From Acinetobacter pollinis (lineage in GTDB: Bacteria; Pseudomonadota; Gammaproteobacteria; Pseudomonadales; Moraxellaceae), in contig NZ_VTDQ01000006.1 in assembly GCF_015627175.1 (NCBI RefSeq), positions 1 through 64,000 on the forward strand: a DNA stretch of 64,000 nt. Direction: 5' to 3'. The notes under the pieces are model-generated. The model saw only the letters and a program-made list of their open reading frames with translations, ran no database searches and was not told the DNA's origin. The position numbers were made by a program, and so were the translations under genes. Below are positions 35,314 to 45,190 of this stretch, piece by piece. Every line of letters begins with the position of its first letter. Within the stretch, counting starts at the first letter, position 1.

Positions 35314-36489
35314 TTACCGTGCCACTAATTTTAAAATAGCTTCAACTGGATTTTCAGTGTTTCCTGAAATCAATTGCTTATGTGCGGTAAGATGTTGCAT
35401 TTTTTGAATCTGCGCAGCCTCTTGATTCACTAATTTTTTTAGAGCTTGTGCAAGGGCTTCAGTCGTTGCATGGTCTTGTACAAGCTCATCAATTATTTTT
35501 TTACCAGCAATAATGTTAGGTAATGAAAAATAAGGAATTTTGACCATTCTTTTTGCAATCTGATAAGTAAACCAATTGAGCTTATAAAAAGTAACCATGG
35601 GTTTATGTAACAACATACCTTCTAACGTAGCCGTTCCAGAGGCGAGTGCGACAATATCACTCGCTGCCATAACTTGGCGACCTATTTTCGATTCAGTTTG
35701 TGTATTTTCTAAAATATGTACTTTACGCTGAAAATCTAAAGAATAGGATGACAATACTTCTTCAATCTGGATTTTTCTTTTTTCATTAATTGCAGGTACC
35801 AAGTATTCGTAATTCGGATAATCTTTTTGTAAAATTTCTGCCGCACCAAAAACCAAAGGTGCTAGACGCTCAACCTCTCCACGGCGACTACCTGGTAATA
35901 ACCCAATATAAGCCACATCTTTGTTTAGATTTAATTCTGTTTTCGCCTTTAAAGTATCATTTTCTAGTGGCATTTTTTTCGCAAGTGGGTGCCCAACAAA
36001 AATTGCAGGAACGGCATGTTTTGCATAAAACTGTTTTTCAAATGGGAATAAACATAATACGAGATCAATTGTTTTTTGAATTCCTAAAACACGTTTTTGT
36101 CTCCATGCCCACACAGATGGACTTACATATTGAACAGTTTTAATAGGAAGTTTTTTTTGCTTAATTTTTTTAGAGAGTCTCAAATTAAAGTCAGGTGCAT
36201 CAATACCAATAAATACATCTACAGGGTTTTTTGTCCACGTTTCAACTAAACCATCACGTATGGCAAACAGTGCCTTTAAATCTTTCAAAACTTCAACAAT
36301 ACCCATTACAGATAATGTTTCCATTGGATAAAAACTCTCGAATCCCTCTGCAATCATTTGTGGCCCACCTACTCCCTCAAAAATTGCATCAATACCTTGT
36401 GCTTTAAATTGACGTATAAGCTCTGCCCCAAGCGTGTCTCCAGAGACCTCACCAACGACCATACCAATTCTTAAGGGTTGTTTTTGCAC
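35314..36489 (-). CDS. lpxB: Lipid-A-disaccharide synthase
   Basis: LpxB joins UDP-2,3-diacylglucosamine and lipid X to form the lipid A disaccharide at the inner membrane (GT19 family). 391 residues. Signatures: the N-terminal RIGMVVGEVSGDTLGAELI, the FIGIDAPDFN strand, VQYVSPSVWAWRQKR, the GLLPGSRRGEVERLAP donor-site loop and SGTATLEGMLLHKPMV. The start is a GTG at 36489 with AAGGA 9 bases upstream. It is apart from the usual lpxD-fabZ-lpxA cluster and is a single gene, opposite to the neighbouring genes. Confidence 0.97.
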   Translation of the reverse strand: MQKQPLRIGMVVGEVSGDTLGAELIRQFKAQGIDAIFEGVGGPQMIAEGFESFYPMETLSVMGIVEVLKDLKALFAIRDGLVETWTKNPVDVFIGIDAPDFNLRLSKKIKQKKLPIKTVQYVSPSVWAWRQKRVLGIQKTIDLVLCLFPFEKQFYAKHAVPAIFVGHPLAKKMPLENDTLKAKTELNLNKDVAYIGLLPGSRRGEVERLAPLVFGAAEILQKDYPNYEYLVPAINEKRKIQIEEVLSSYSLDFQRKVHILENTQTESKIGRQVMAASDIVALASGTATLEGMLLHKPMVTFYKLNWFTYQIAKRMVKIPYFSLPNIIAGKKIIDELVQDHATTEALAQALKKLVNQEAAQIQKMQHLTAHKQLISGNTENPVEAILKLVAR

Positions 36490-36566
36490 AAATATAATTC
36501 CTTACTGTATTCAACTCCTATTATACGCATTCAGCATAAGACATAAAGTAAGTACATTTTTTAAAA

Positions 36567-36585
36567 GATACTGATAATCATTATT
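36567..36585 (+). promoter_or_regulatory. Strong Fur box upstream of the third TonB receptor
   Basis: GATACTGATAATCATTATT matches the 19-base Fur consensus GATAATGATAATCATTATC at 17 positions. It lies 52-71 bases upstream of the receptor start and is the best iron-box match in the window. Confidence 0.8.
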
Positions 36586-36637
36586 GATTAAGAGCAAGAT
36601 CTCTATATAATCACCCTTTATTTTTGGGGAAGTGATA

Positions 36638-38719
36638 ATGAACAAGCACTTACTTTATATTTGTATTTTTAGCTCTATATACCATACCGCTTTTGCGGAT
36701 GATCAGGTTCTTCCAACCATTTCTTTACAATCTCAGCCAAATACGCAAACATACTCAGACTATCAATCAAATACTTCAACACGAACACCAACATCTATTC
36801 AAGAAACACCACAAGAAGTAATCATCATCAATAAAAATATTTTGAATGATATTCAAGCAACACGATTGTCAGATGGTTTAGATATTGCGGGTATTGGCCG
36901 TGGTAATAACTTTGGGGGTCAAGGTTTAACCACATATACAGTTCGTGGTTTTACAAGTGGTGAATATTTTAAAAATGGTTTTCCAATTAATCGTGGTTAC
37001 CCTAATTCACCAGATAGCAATACCATTGAACATATTGATATTATTAAAGGGCCTGCTGCAACATTGTATGGTCGAACTGATCCTGGGGGAACATTCAATA
37101 TCGTAAGTAAAGCCCCTCAAAATAAGCAATCTACAGAGCTCGGTGCACTTATAGATAGCGAAGGATTATTTAGAAGCACTTTAGATACAACAGGCCCACT
37201 TAGTAAAACATTTAGTTATCGTTTAAATGCTATGTCTGAAACAGGTGACACCTATAGAGAGGGTGTTAGAACCAAAAGATGGGATATCTCCCCTGTCCTA
37301 CAATGGCAACCTTCTGATCAAACCAAGGTTATACTTGAAGCTGACTTCTTAAGGAATCAACACCCTTTAGATCGAGGCTTTACAAGATACACAGGACAAA
37401 GCAAGACAAATTTTGATTCAAGCACAAACTGGTGGGAATCAGGCAAAGATAGAAATGAGTTAACCAATAGTAACGACATGGTTCAACTACGCTTAGAGCA
37501 AACACTTAGTCCAAACTGGAAACTCAATATTGGTGGGCAATATTTAAAAGGTGACTTACAGGGCTATGCTGTAGAAGCTTATGGTTTAAAAGCCAACACC
37601 AGTGGTAATGTCATTACACGTAACTACAATTGGCGTCATTTGTCTTGGGAAGATAAAGACTTCCAAGTAAATATTACAGGTCAATTTGACTTATTTAATA
37701 TGCAACACACGCTTATTTCTGGAGTAGAGCTTGAAGAATATGACTATCGCTCCTTTATTATTCGCTCTCCTAAAAGTGCTAATTTTGACTTAAACATAAA
37801 TCAACCTACACTAGGGCAAACACTTCCTGCACTAACAAGTGTAACCACACATGATCATGAAACGTTAAAAAGCCAAGCATACTTTGTTCAAGATCAAATT
37901 GCCTTATCGTCACAGTTAAAGGCACTATTGGGTCTACGTTATGAAACGTATAAAGATAACTATACAGATTTTTTAGCTTCTTCGGGTTGGACAGCCAGTG
38001 AAGATGCGCTCATACCTCGATTTGGGCTTATTTTTACCCCAAACAATGATTTCAGCCTTTATACCAGTATAAGTAAATCATTTAAGCCAAATACAGGTGC
38101 AGATCGATTTGGTAAAGGTTTCTCACCTGAAACTGGCATGTCATATGAGCTTGGATCAAAGTGGCAGATTATTCCAAATCGCTTAAATGCAGATGTAGCA
38201 GTATATTATACCAAGAAAGAAAATGTACTTACTTTAGACCCACTAGATACAACCAAATCAATTGCAGCAGGTGAAGTATCTAGTAAAGGGCTTGATTTCA
38301 ATATTACTGGGCAAATTACAGACTCATTCAAAATTATTGGAAACTATGCCTATGTAGATGCTGCTGTGCTTAAAGATAATACTTTGAAGAAAGGGACTCA
38401 CCTTGCCAACATCCCAAAAAACAGCCTAAATATTTTAGCAATGTATGACATTCAATTAGGGCAACTCAATGGGTTAAGTTTGGGAATTAATCAACACTTT
38501 ATTGATCGAAGAAAAGGACTGACTTCAAATACAAGTTATGATATGCCTGCTTACGCCACTACAGACTTACTTGTGACATATAAAGCAACTGAGAATCTAA
38601 AATTTAGTTTAAACATCAGAAATCTTTTCGACAAAAACTATGATAGCAGTGCATTTAATATGTATGTTTATCCGGGACAAGGAAGAAATTCACAGTTTGG
38701 TGTAACCTACAAATTTTAA
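36638..38719 (+). CDS. TonB-dependent siderophore receptor (third of three)
   Basis: Outer-membrane ferric-siderophore receptor, 693 residues from the ATG at 36638, which has GGGGA 8 bases upstream; the open frame begins two codons earlier at a GTG. Signal peptide cut after AFA (residue 20), then the LPTISLQSQP segment. The plug contains IQETPQEVIIINKNIL, YTVRGFTSGEYFKNGFPINR, HIDIIKGPAATLYGRTDPGG and FNIVSKAPQ, and the barrel ends with VTYKF. It is close in type to FhuE/FpvA-like receptors. The best Fur box of the window lies upstream. A hairpin follows, and a TSUP exporter gene is 192 bases further on. Confidence 0.94.
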   Translation: MNKHLLYICIFSSIYHTAFADDQVLPTISLQSQPNTQTYSDYQSNTSTRTPTSIQETPQEVIIINKNILNDIQATRLSDGLDIAGIGRGNNFGGQGLTTYTVRGFTSGEYFKNGFPINRGYPNSPDSNTIEHIDIIKGPAATLYGRTDPGGTFNIVSKAPQNKQSTELGALIDSEGLFRSTLDTTGPLSKTFSYRLNAMSETGDTYREGVRTKRWDISPVLQWQPSDQTKVILEADFLRNQHPLDRGFTRYTGQSKTNFDSSTNWWESGKDRNELTNSNDMVQLRLEQTLSPNWKLNIGGQYLKGDLQGYAVEAYGLKANTSGNVITRNYNWRHLSWEDKDFQVNITGQFDLFNMQHTLISGVELEEYDYRSFIIRSPKSANFDLNINQPTLGQTLPALTSVTTHDHETLKSQAYFVQDQIALSSQLKALLGLRYETYKDNYTDFLASSGWTASEDALIPRFGLIFTPNNDFSLYTSISKSFKPNTGADRFGKGFSPETGMSYELGSKWQIIPNRLNADVAVYYTKKENVLTLDPLDTTKSIAAGEVSSKGLDFNITGQITDSFKIIGNYAYVDAAVLKDNTLKKGTHLANIPKNSLNILAMYDIQLGQLNGLSLGINQHFIDRRKGLTSNTSYDMPAYATTDLLVTYKATENLKFSLNIRNLFDKNYDSSAFNMYVYPGQGRNSQFGVTYKF

Positions 38720-38726
38720 TTTCATA

Positions 38727-38760
38727 GATACCTCATATACTTAAAACAATATGAGGTATC
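38727..38760 (+). terminator. Hairpin after the third TonB receptor gene
   Basis: A perfect 11-bp stem GATACCTCATA/TATGAGGTATC with a 12-base A-rich loop. Only a short T stretch follows, so termination may be partial. Confidence 0.6.
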
Positions 38761-38802
38761 TTAAAAGATAGATTAAAAAATCTTATCGCCTAATTATAAA
38801 TA

Positions 38803-38846
38803 ATTCTCATTTGCTTTTTATTTTTAAAGATAAGCAAATGAAGAAT
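38803..38846. repeat. Inverted repeat with weak Fur-like content before the TSUP gene
   Basis: ATTCTCATTTGCTT pairs with AAGCAAATGAAGAAT (one bulge) across a 15-base AT loop. The left arm resembles the Fur-box sequence at the first receptor (AATTCTCATTT), and the 19-base window there matches the Fur consensus at only 13 positions. It could be an operator for the exporter gene or a hairpin. Confidence 0.4.
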
Positions 38847-38911
38847 CAAGACAACTCTTTCGCAGAAAAAATCATAAGATATGCATATTTTAAGATATTG
38901 GCATAATCATC

Positions 38912-39775
38912 ATGTATGACGCGATTCAATTTATACTCGCAGGTATGCTCGTTGGCTTTTGTGTCGGCATTACAGGCGTTGGTGGTGGTTCACTTATGAC
39001 GCCTATGCTCATCAGTTTATTTAAAATTGAACCCCATATTGCCATTGGTACAGATCTCATTTATGCCTCTATCTCAAAGTTTTGTGGTTCTTTAGTCCAT
39101 GCAAAAAAATTAAATGTAGTATGGCCAATTGTACTTTGGTTATCTCTTGGCAGTATTCCTGCATCTTTTGCTACACATTGGGTTCTAGAAAACTATCTAA
39201 GCCAATCCAATACCTATAAGGCAGTCTTAACAATGGTACTGGGCTTTATGCTCACACTTACAGGTATCTCAATTATTTTTAGAAATAAGATTGAGCTCTT
39301 TTTTAAAAGATTTCATCGTCAAGATACATCTCATTTTGAAATTGGTCGTAAGAAACGCGTTTATATTATTCTTATGGGTATTATCTTGGGCGTATTTGTT
39401 ACCCTCTCTTCTGTAGGTGCTGGGGCTTTTGGGGTAATGGCACTCATTTTACTTTTCCCTAATTTGCCGATGATTCGTATCATTGGTTCAGATGTTGTGC
39501 ATGCCGTCTGTCTAACCTTTGTGGCGGGTTTAGCACATATGAGTTCAGGTAATGTCGACTTTAAACTATTGGGATGGCTTTTAGTGGGCTCAATTCCTTC
39601 AATTGTGATTGGGACACTCATTAGCAGTAAAATGCCAGAACAGTTTATTCGTAAAGTTTTAGGAATAACTCTATTTCTTCTCGGAATTAACTTTATGCTT
39701 CATCCAACCAAAACGAAGCCTGTGAAAGCACAACAGAATATAGAACTCTCACAACCTCAGACTAAAACAACTTAA
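38912..39775 (+). CDS. TSUP (TauE/SafE) family membrane transporter
   Basis: 287-residue inner-membrane protein with about eight membrane segments in two related halves. The start FILAGMLVGFCVGITGVGGGSLMTPMLI and the matching second-half segment LGVFVTLSSVGAGAFGVMALILLFP are TSUP hallmarks. The family exports sulfite, sulfoacetate or similar organic-sulfur anions, and the substrate here is unknown. It is downstream of the TonB receptor with its own intergenic region and is probably separately controlled. The hydrophilic tail of about 20 residues is not conserved. Confidence 0.88.
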   Translation: MYDAIQFILAGMLVGFCVGITGVGGGSLMTPMLISLFKIEPHIAIGTDLIYASISKFCGSLVHAKKLNVVWPIVLWLSLGSIPASFATHWVLENYLSQSNTYKAVLTMVLGFMLTLTGISIIFRNKIELFFKRFHRQDTSHFEIGRKKRVYIILMGIILGVFVTLSSVGAGAFGVMALILLFPNLPMIRIIGSDVVHAVCLTFVAGLAHMSSGNVDFKLLGWLLVGSIPSIVIGTLISSKMPEQFIRKVLGITLFLLGINFMLHPTKTKPVKAQQNIELSQPQTKTT

Positions 39776-39883
39776 CCATGAAAATGAATCGACATTCGCA
39801 CAACAATAATATTTGTTTTTTTCATACGCGCGCTTTATAGTCTAAAGCATTCTTAACCTTTTTAAATTAGATCATTAACGGCA

Positions 39884-40975
39884 ATGAATACTGAACAACA
39901 CAATTCGACCATTTCAAATGATATTGATGATGTCAATATTAGTAGCATGCAACCACTCATTACACCTGCACAACTCAAGGCAGAATTACCACTCTCGAAC
40001 AAAGCACACGAAACTGTTCTAAAAGGACGTGAACAAGTACGTAAAATTCTAGATGGTGAAGACAAGCGTATATTTGTGGTTATTGGTCCTTGTTCTATTC
40101 ACGACCCTCAAGCAGCACATGAATATGCAGACCGTTTAAAAGCATTAAGCGAAAAGGTCAAAGATACGCTATATATTATTATGCGCGTTTATTTTGAAAA
40201 ACCACGAACAACAGTCGGTTGGAAAGGTCTGATTAACGATCCAAATATGGATGACTCATTCGATATTGAAAAAGGCTTACGCATTGGCCGTAAACTGCTT
40301 TTAGATTTAAATGAAAAAGGATTACCTTGTGCAACTGAAGCACTTGATCCAAACTCGCCTCAATATTTACAAGATCTTATTTCATGGTCAGCTATTGGAG
40401 CGCGTACTACTGAAAGCCAAACACACCGTGAAATGTCTTCGGGACTATCATCACCTGTAGGTTTTAAAAATGGTACAGATGGAAGCTTTACCGTTGCGAT
40501 TAATGCAATGCAAGCTGTGAAACATGGCCATAATTTCTTAGGCCTAAATAATGATGGACAAGTATCTATTATTAAAACACGTGGTAACCAATACGGTCAT
40601 GTAGTTCTTCGTGGTGGTAATGGCAAACCAAACTACGATGCAACATCTGTTGCTGCTGCTGAAGATGCGTTAACTAAAGCCAAAGTTGCACATCATATTA
40701 TGATCGATGCGAGTCATGCCAATTCAAACAAAGACCCGTATTTACAGCCATTAGTGTTAAAAAATGTTACCGAACAAATTTTAAATGGTAACCGTTCTAT
40801 CATTGGTTTAATGATAGAAAGTCATCTAAAAGGTGGCAGACAAGATATTCCTGCGAACTTATGTGACCTTGAATATGGAAAATCTGTAACTGACGGCTGT
40901 ATCGATTGGGATACTACAGAAAAAGTGCTTTTAGAAATGCACCAAGCATTAAAAGATGTTTTACCAAAACGTTAA
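39884..40975 (+). CDS. 3-deoxy-7-phosphoheptulonate synthase (class I DAHP synthase)
   Basis: First enzyme of the shikimate pathway: condenses PEP with erythrose 4-phosphate. 363 residues. Typical AroF/G/H features: IFVVIGPCSIHDPQAAHEYA (PEP/metal cysteine), YIIMRVYFEKPRTTVGWKGLINDP, ATEALDPNSPQYLQDLISW, GFKNGTDG, HHIMIDASHANSNKDP and GLMIESHLKGG. An N-terminal extension of about 30 residues precedes the catalytic barrel. Which aromatic amino acid inhibits it cannot be judged from sequence by eye, so no isozyme letter is given. It is a single gene with its own terminator. Confidence 0.95.
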   Translation: MNTEQHNSTISNDIDDVNISSMQPLITPAQLKAELPLSNKAHETVLKGREQVRKILDGEDKRIFVVIGPCSIHDPQAAHEYADRLKALSEKVKDTLYIIMRVYFEKPRTTVGWKGLINDPNMDDSFDIEKGLRIGRKLLLDLNEKGLPCATEALDPNSPQYLQDLISWSAIGARTTESQTHREMSSGLSSPVGFKNGTDGSFTVAINAMQAVKHGHNFLGLNNDGQVSIIKTRGNQYGHVVLRGGNGKPNYDATSVAAAEDALTKAKVAHHIMIDASHANSNKDPYLQPLVLKNVTEQILNGNRSIIGLMIESHLKGGRQDIPANLCDLEYGKSVTDGCIDWDTTEKVLLEMHQALKDVLPKR

Positions 40976-40990
40976 TATAATGCACACTAT

Positions 40991-41015
40991 ACGCCATCTA
41001 TGATGGCGTTTTTTA
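40991..41015 (+). terminator. Terminator of the DAHP synthase gene
   Basis: Stem ACGCCATC/GATGGCGT with loop TAT and a following TTTTTAT tract. Confidence 0.8.
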
Positions 41016-41026
41016 TATAAATACTT

Positions 41027-41560
41027 ATGAATAATCTTGAAAATGCACTAAGTCAAATCCCCCAATTCCAGTATGTTCACGAACATCTATTTTCTTCGGG
41101 ACAACCTACAAAAGATCAACTACAACAAATTAAAGAATATGGAATTCATACCATTATTAATTTGGCCCTCAATAGTTCGACAGAACACTTAAATAATGAA
41201 GATCAAATTTGCTTAGATTTAGGATTAAATTACATGCAGTTTCCCATCTGTTGGGATACGCCAAATACAGACCAAGCATTATTTGCACTAGATACAATTA
41301 ACTTTCTTGTACAAGATCAGAAAGTTTGGTTGCATTGTGCCCAAAATAAACGTGCAAGTGCCTTAATATTTCTATATAGACAATATTATATGAACATTGA
41401 TATTGCAGTTGCACAGCAATACTTAGAAGAAGTGTGGGAACCCAATGAAACATGGACAGGTTTAATACATAGTGTTGCCTTGCAACTTAAAGGAAGAAAG
41501 GCAACACAAGAACTACAACAGGCGCTACAAAGTAGTGATGACTCTATTGTTGATGAATAA
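41027..41560 (+). CDS. Protein tyrosine phosphatase-like protein (DUF442 type)
   Basis: 177 residues. The start FQYVHEHLFSSGQPTKDQLQQIKEYGIHTIINLAL is typical of the DUF442 / beta-lactamase-hydrolase-like phosphatase group. The active-site loop reads WLHCAQNKRASALIF, i.e. a cysteine followed by an arginine after four residues, not the five of classical tyrosine phosphatases. I recall the HCAANxRxSA form as usual in this small family. The substrate is unknown. Its last 17 bases overlap the 3' end of ispF on the opposite strand. Confidence 0.8.
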   Translation: MNNLENALSQIPQFQYVHEHLFSSGQPTKDQLQQIKEYGIHTIINLALNSSTEHLNNEDQICLDLGLNYMQFPICWDTPNTDQALFALDTINFLVQDQKVWLHCAQNKRASALIFLYRQYYMNIDIAVAQQYLEEVWEPNETWTGLIHSVALQLKGRKATQELQQALQSSDDSIVDE

Positions 41561-42029
41561 GTACTGTTGCGGTTGCTAAGATACCTTCTTGGCGACCTGT
41601 AAAACCTAACGCTTCGGTTGTCGTTGCTTTAATACTAATTTGAGAAACATCTACACCTAGAACATTTGCAATACTTTGGCGCATTTCCAAATTATGCTTA
41701 GCAAGCTTAGGTCGTTCACAAGCTACTGTAATATCAGCATTACCCAATATATAACCTTGATTTACAATTAGCTCATACACATGCTTTAACAACACTCTAC
41801 TGTCAGCACCTTTAAATTCTGGATCAGTATCAGGGAAATGCTGTCCAATATCGCCTAAAGCCAATGCACCTAACAATGCATCACTTAACGCATGCAATAC
41901 AACATCACCATCTGAATGTGCTTTTAATCCCTGTGTATGTGGAATTTTTAGTCCAGCCAAAGTAACAAAATCACCTTCTTCGAATGCATGGACATCTATA
42001 CCCTGACCAATTCTAATTTTTGCAACCAA
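41544..42029 (-). CDS. ispF: 2-C-methyl-D-erythritol 2,4-cyclodiphosphate synthase
   Basis: Fifth enzyme of the MEP isoprenoid pathway; the trimer converts CDP-methylerythritol 2-phosphate to the cyclic diphosphate with release of CMP. Zinc/substrate motifs GIDVHAF (Asp/His), LKAHSDGDVVLHAL, HFPDTDPEFKGADSR and ATTTEALGFTGRQEGI are all present. The open frame starts at an ATG at 42047 with no ribosome-binding site. The TTG at 42029 has AAGGAAG seven bases upstream and gives the family start MVAKIRIGQG (161 residues), so I use it. It is separated from ispD by one unknown gene on the other strand. Confidence 0.94.
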   Translation of the reverse strand: MVAKIRIGQGIDVHAFEEGDFVTLAGLKIPHTQGLKAHSDGDVVLHALSDALLGALALGDIGQHFPDTDPEFKGADSRVLLKHVYELIVNQGYILGNADITVACERPKLAKHNLEMRQSIANVLGVDVSQISIKATTTEALGFTGRQEGILATATVLIHQQ

Positions 42030-42121
42030 TGTAAAACTTCCTTTCATATAAAATGATATCTTGTCTTTCTACTCAATCTTTCGCTATATTACCTTTAGTA
42101 CTACATAACCAAGTATAAGCG

Positions 42122-42769
42122 ATGATGTCGTTTCATAATTCAAATCTCATAAAGAATACTCTTTTTATCACACTTGCAATTGTGCCTACCATAACACTTG
42201 CCTATACCATAGCACCTGAAAAGATATGTGATACACACGCTAGAGCGCTCTTTTGTAAAGACAACTATAAAACACAAAGAGATCAGGTCTCGAGTTTATT
42301 AGATACCACCCAACAAACCACTAATGCGCCTCTACATTTAATTAGTGAAACACAGAATTTATGGTTACACCGTATTTATAAATGTAAAACCGACAAATGT
42401 ATTCAAAATGAATTATCGAGCCGAATAGATGAGTTAAATACTTATTCATCACTAAATCAAAGTTTAACGCAACATTTTTTCAAATATACTCAAGGTAAAG
42501 TCGCTACGCCAAACACCTATTTACAAATACATCAACTTGATCAAAAACGAATTAAGGTTGAAGGTTTGTCTTATACACACAAGCATCATGAAAAAGGTCA
42601 ACATTTTCTTATCGCCTATAGCAACAACACTACTAACGAATCTATTCAACTAAAAAATACAGATGATCAGTGTATTTATGAGTTAAAGCAATCAAAAGCA
42701 CTGCTTACATTAAAAAGCGATCAGCCAACATGTCAACATTTTAGTGGCGTTTATCGACTCTATGATTAA
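42122..42769 (+). CDS. Exported protein of unknown function
   Basis: 215 residues; two adjacent ATG codons can start it (42122, 42125). Signal peptide with cleavage near TLA (about residue 27). Cysteine pairs occur in the mature part (KICDTHARALFC, YKCKTDKC, QCIYEL...TCQHF). The segment LWLHRIYKCKTDKCIQNELSSRIDELN resembles the LprI/DUF1311 type of exported helical proteins, which include lysozyme inhibitors; the likeness is short and uncertain. Its stop codon shares the bases TTAA with the stop of ispD on the other strand. Divergent from ispF. Confidence 0.75.
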   Translation: MMSFHNSNLIKNTLFITLAIVPTITLAYTIAPEKICDTHARALFCKDNYKTQRDQVSSLLDTTQQTTNAPLHLISETQNLWLHRIYKCKTDKCIQNELSSRIDELNTYSSLNQSLTQHFFKYTQGKVATPNTYLQIHQLDQKRIKVEGLSYTHKHHEKGQHFLIAYSNNTTNESIQLKNTDDQCIYELKQSKALLTLKSDQPTCQHFSGVYRLYD

Positions 42770-43482
42770 GTGATCATAGATCTAGATTTTAAAACAAGTT
42801 GGGCAAATTCTAAATCTTCAGGATAAGTAATTTTAATATTATCTGAACGGCCTTGTACAATATGTACGGGCATCTGTGAAAGCTCTAAAGCACTCGCTTC
42901 GTCCGTAACAATAAGATTGTTTGCTAAGGCGTATTCTAATGCATCAATTAAATGCCCGATTTGTGCCATTTGAGGCGTTTGAGCCTGCCATAAATCTGTA
43001 CGATCTACAGTTTGTGTAATTTCTAAATTACACGCACGTTTTAGCGTATCTCGAACAGGAGTAGCTAAAATGGCGCTTACCTTATTTTTTGAAACATATT
43101 CGGTTAATGCTTTTAAGCTATCACTTGAAATACATGGTCTTGCTGCATCATGAACCAATACATAGTCTGTTTCAGCTGAAAACTGCCGAAGATAATAAAG
43201 TGCATTTAAAACAGAATGTACTCGCTCTTGCCCACCAAAACAGAAATGAACTTTGTCTTGCTTTTTAAATTTCTGAGATTGTATATGAGTATCATTTGGG
43301 CTTATTGCTAAAACACATCCATCAATACGAGATAAACTAAGAATCGCATTTACTGTATGTTCCAAGACAGTATTACGCTCAATCATCTGATATTGTTTAA
43401 GTGCTGTTTTAGAAAAGCGACTGCCTGAACCAGCCGCTGGCACAATTGCCCAAATTTTAGTGGAGGTCTGGGCTGTCTTCAT
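42766..43482 (-). CDS. ispD: 2-C-methyl-D-erythritol 4-phosphate cytidylyltransferase
   Basis: Third enzyme of the MEP isoprenoid pathway: transfers CMP from CTP to methylerythritol 4-phosphate. 238 residues. Nucleotide-binding loop IVPAAGSGSRFSKTALKQY at the N-terminus, VLVHDAARPCIS in the middle, then ATPVRDTLKR and LWQAQTPQ, and the C-terminal NIKITYPEDLEFA. The first 26 bases overlap the end of ftsB, so translation is coupled to the pyrG-kdsA-eno-ftsB transcript, of which this is the last gene. Confidence 0.96.
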   Translation of the reverse strand: MKTAQTSTKIWAIVPAAGSGSRFSKTALKQYQMIERNTVLEHTVNAILSLSRIDGCVLAISPNDTHIQSQKFKKQDKVHFCFGGQERVHSVLNALYYLRQFSAETDYVLVHDAARPCISSDSLKALTEYVSKNKVSAILATPVRDTLKRACNLEITQTVDRTDLWQAQTPQMAQIGHLIDALEYALANNLIVTDEASALELSQMPVHIVQGRSDNIKITYPEDLEFAQLVLKSRSMIT

Positions 43483-43855
43483 CTTCGCTATCTGTATTTT
43501 TACTTTCTACAGGTGAAATATAGTTTTCCTGCATTTGTGGTGATGTGAGTGTACTCATTTGAACAAATGTTTCATTTGGCTTAATTAAACCTAAATCCAG
43601 TCTGGCATGTTCTTCGACGGCTTCAGCACCATTTTTTAAATCATAAACTTCAGCGCCTAATATACGATTTCTTTCTTTTAAATCCTTATTCGTATCTTCT
43701 TGTTGTTGAATTTGTTGCATTAATTTTTGATGATCGTAATAACCACCTTCTCCAAACCAGTACATATATTGAAAGCCTGCTATCAAAATAATAGCAAGCC
43801 CCAATATAAGTCGACTTGAAAAAGAGTTAAAAGCCTCTTTTATAAAAGTCAGCAT
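43457..43855 (-). CDS. ftsB: Cell division protein FtsB
   Basis: FtsB is a single-pass inner-membrane protein of the FtsQLB complex that activates septal peptidoglycan synthesis. It has 132 residues: a short cytoplasmic N-terminus, a membrane segment at about 15-34 (RLILGLAIILIAGFQYMYWF) and the conserved GEGGYYDH just after it. A leucine/glutamine coiled coil follows (KLMQQIQQQEDTNKDLKERNRILGAEVYDLK), with the ARLDLGLIKPNETFVQ motif after that. The acidic C-terminal tail of about 30 residues is longer than in E. coli (103 residues). It sits 5 bases after eno and overlaps ispD. Confidence 0.94.
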   Translation of the reverse strand: MLTFIKEAFNSFSSRLILGLAIILIAGFQYMYWFGEGGYYDHQKLMQQIQQQEDTNKDLKERNRILGAEVYDLKNGAEAVEEHARLDLGLIKPNETFVQMSTLTSPQMQENYISPVESKNTDSEDEDSPDLH

Positions 43856-43860
43856 AAATT

Positions 43861-45165
<1,305 letters not shown>

Positions 45166-45190
45166 TTATAATGCTAATGCATTCAGTGCA

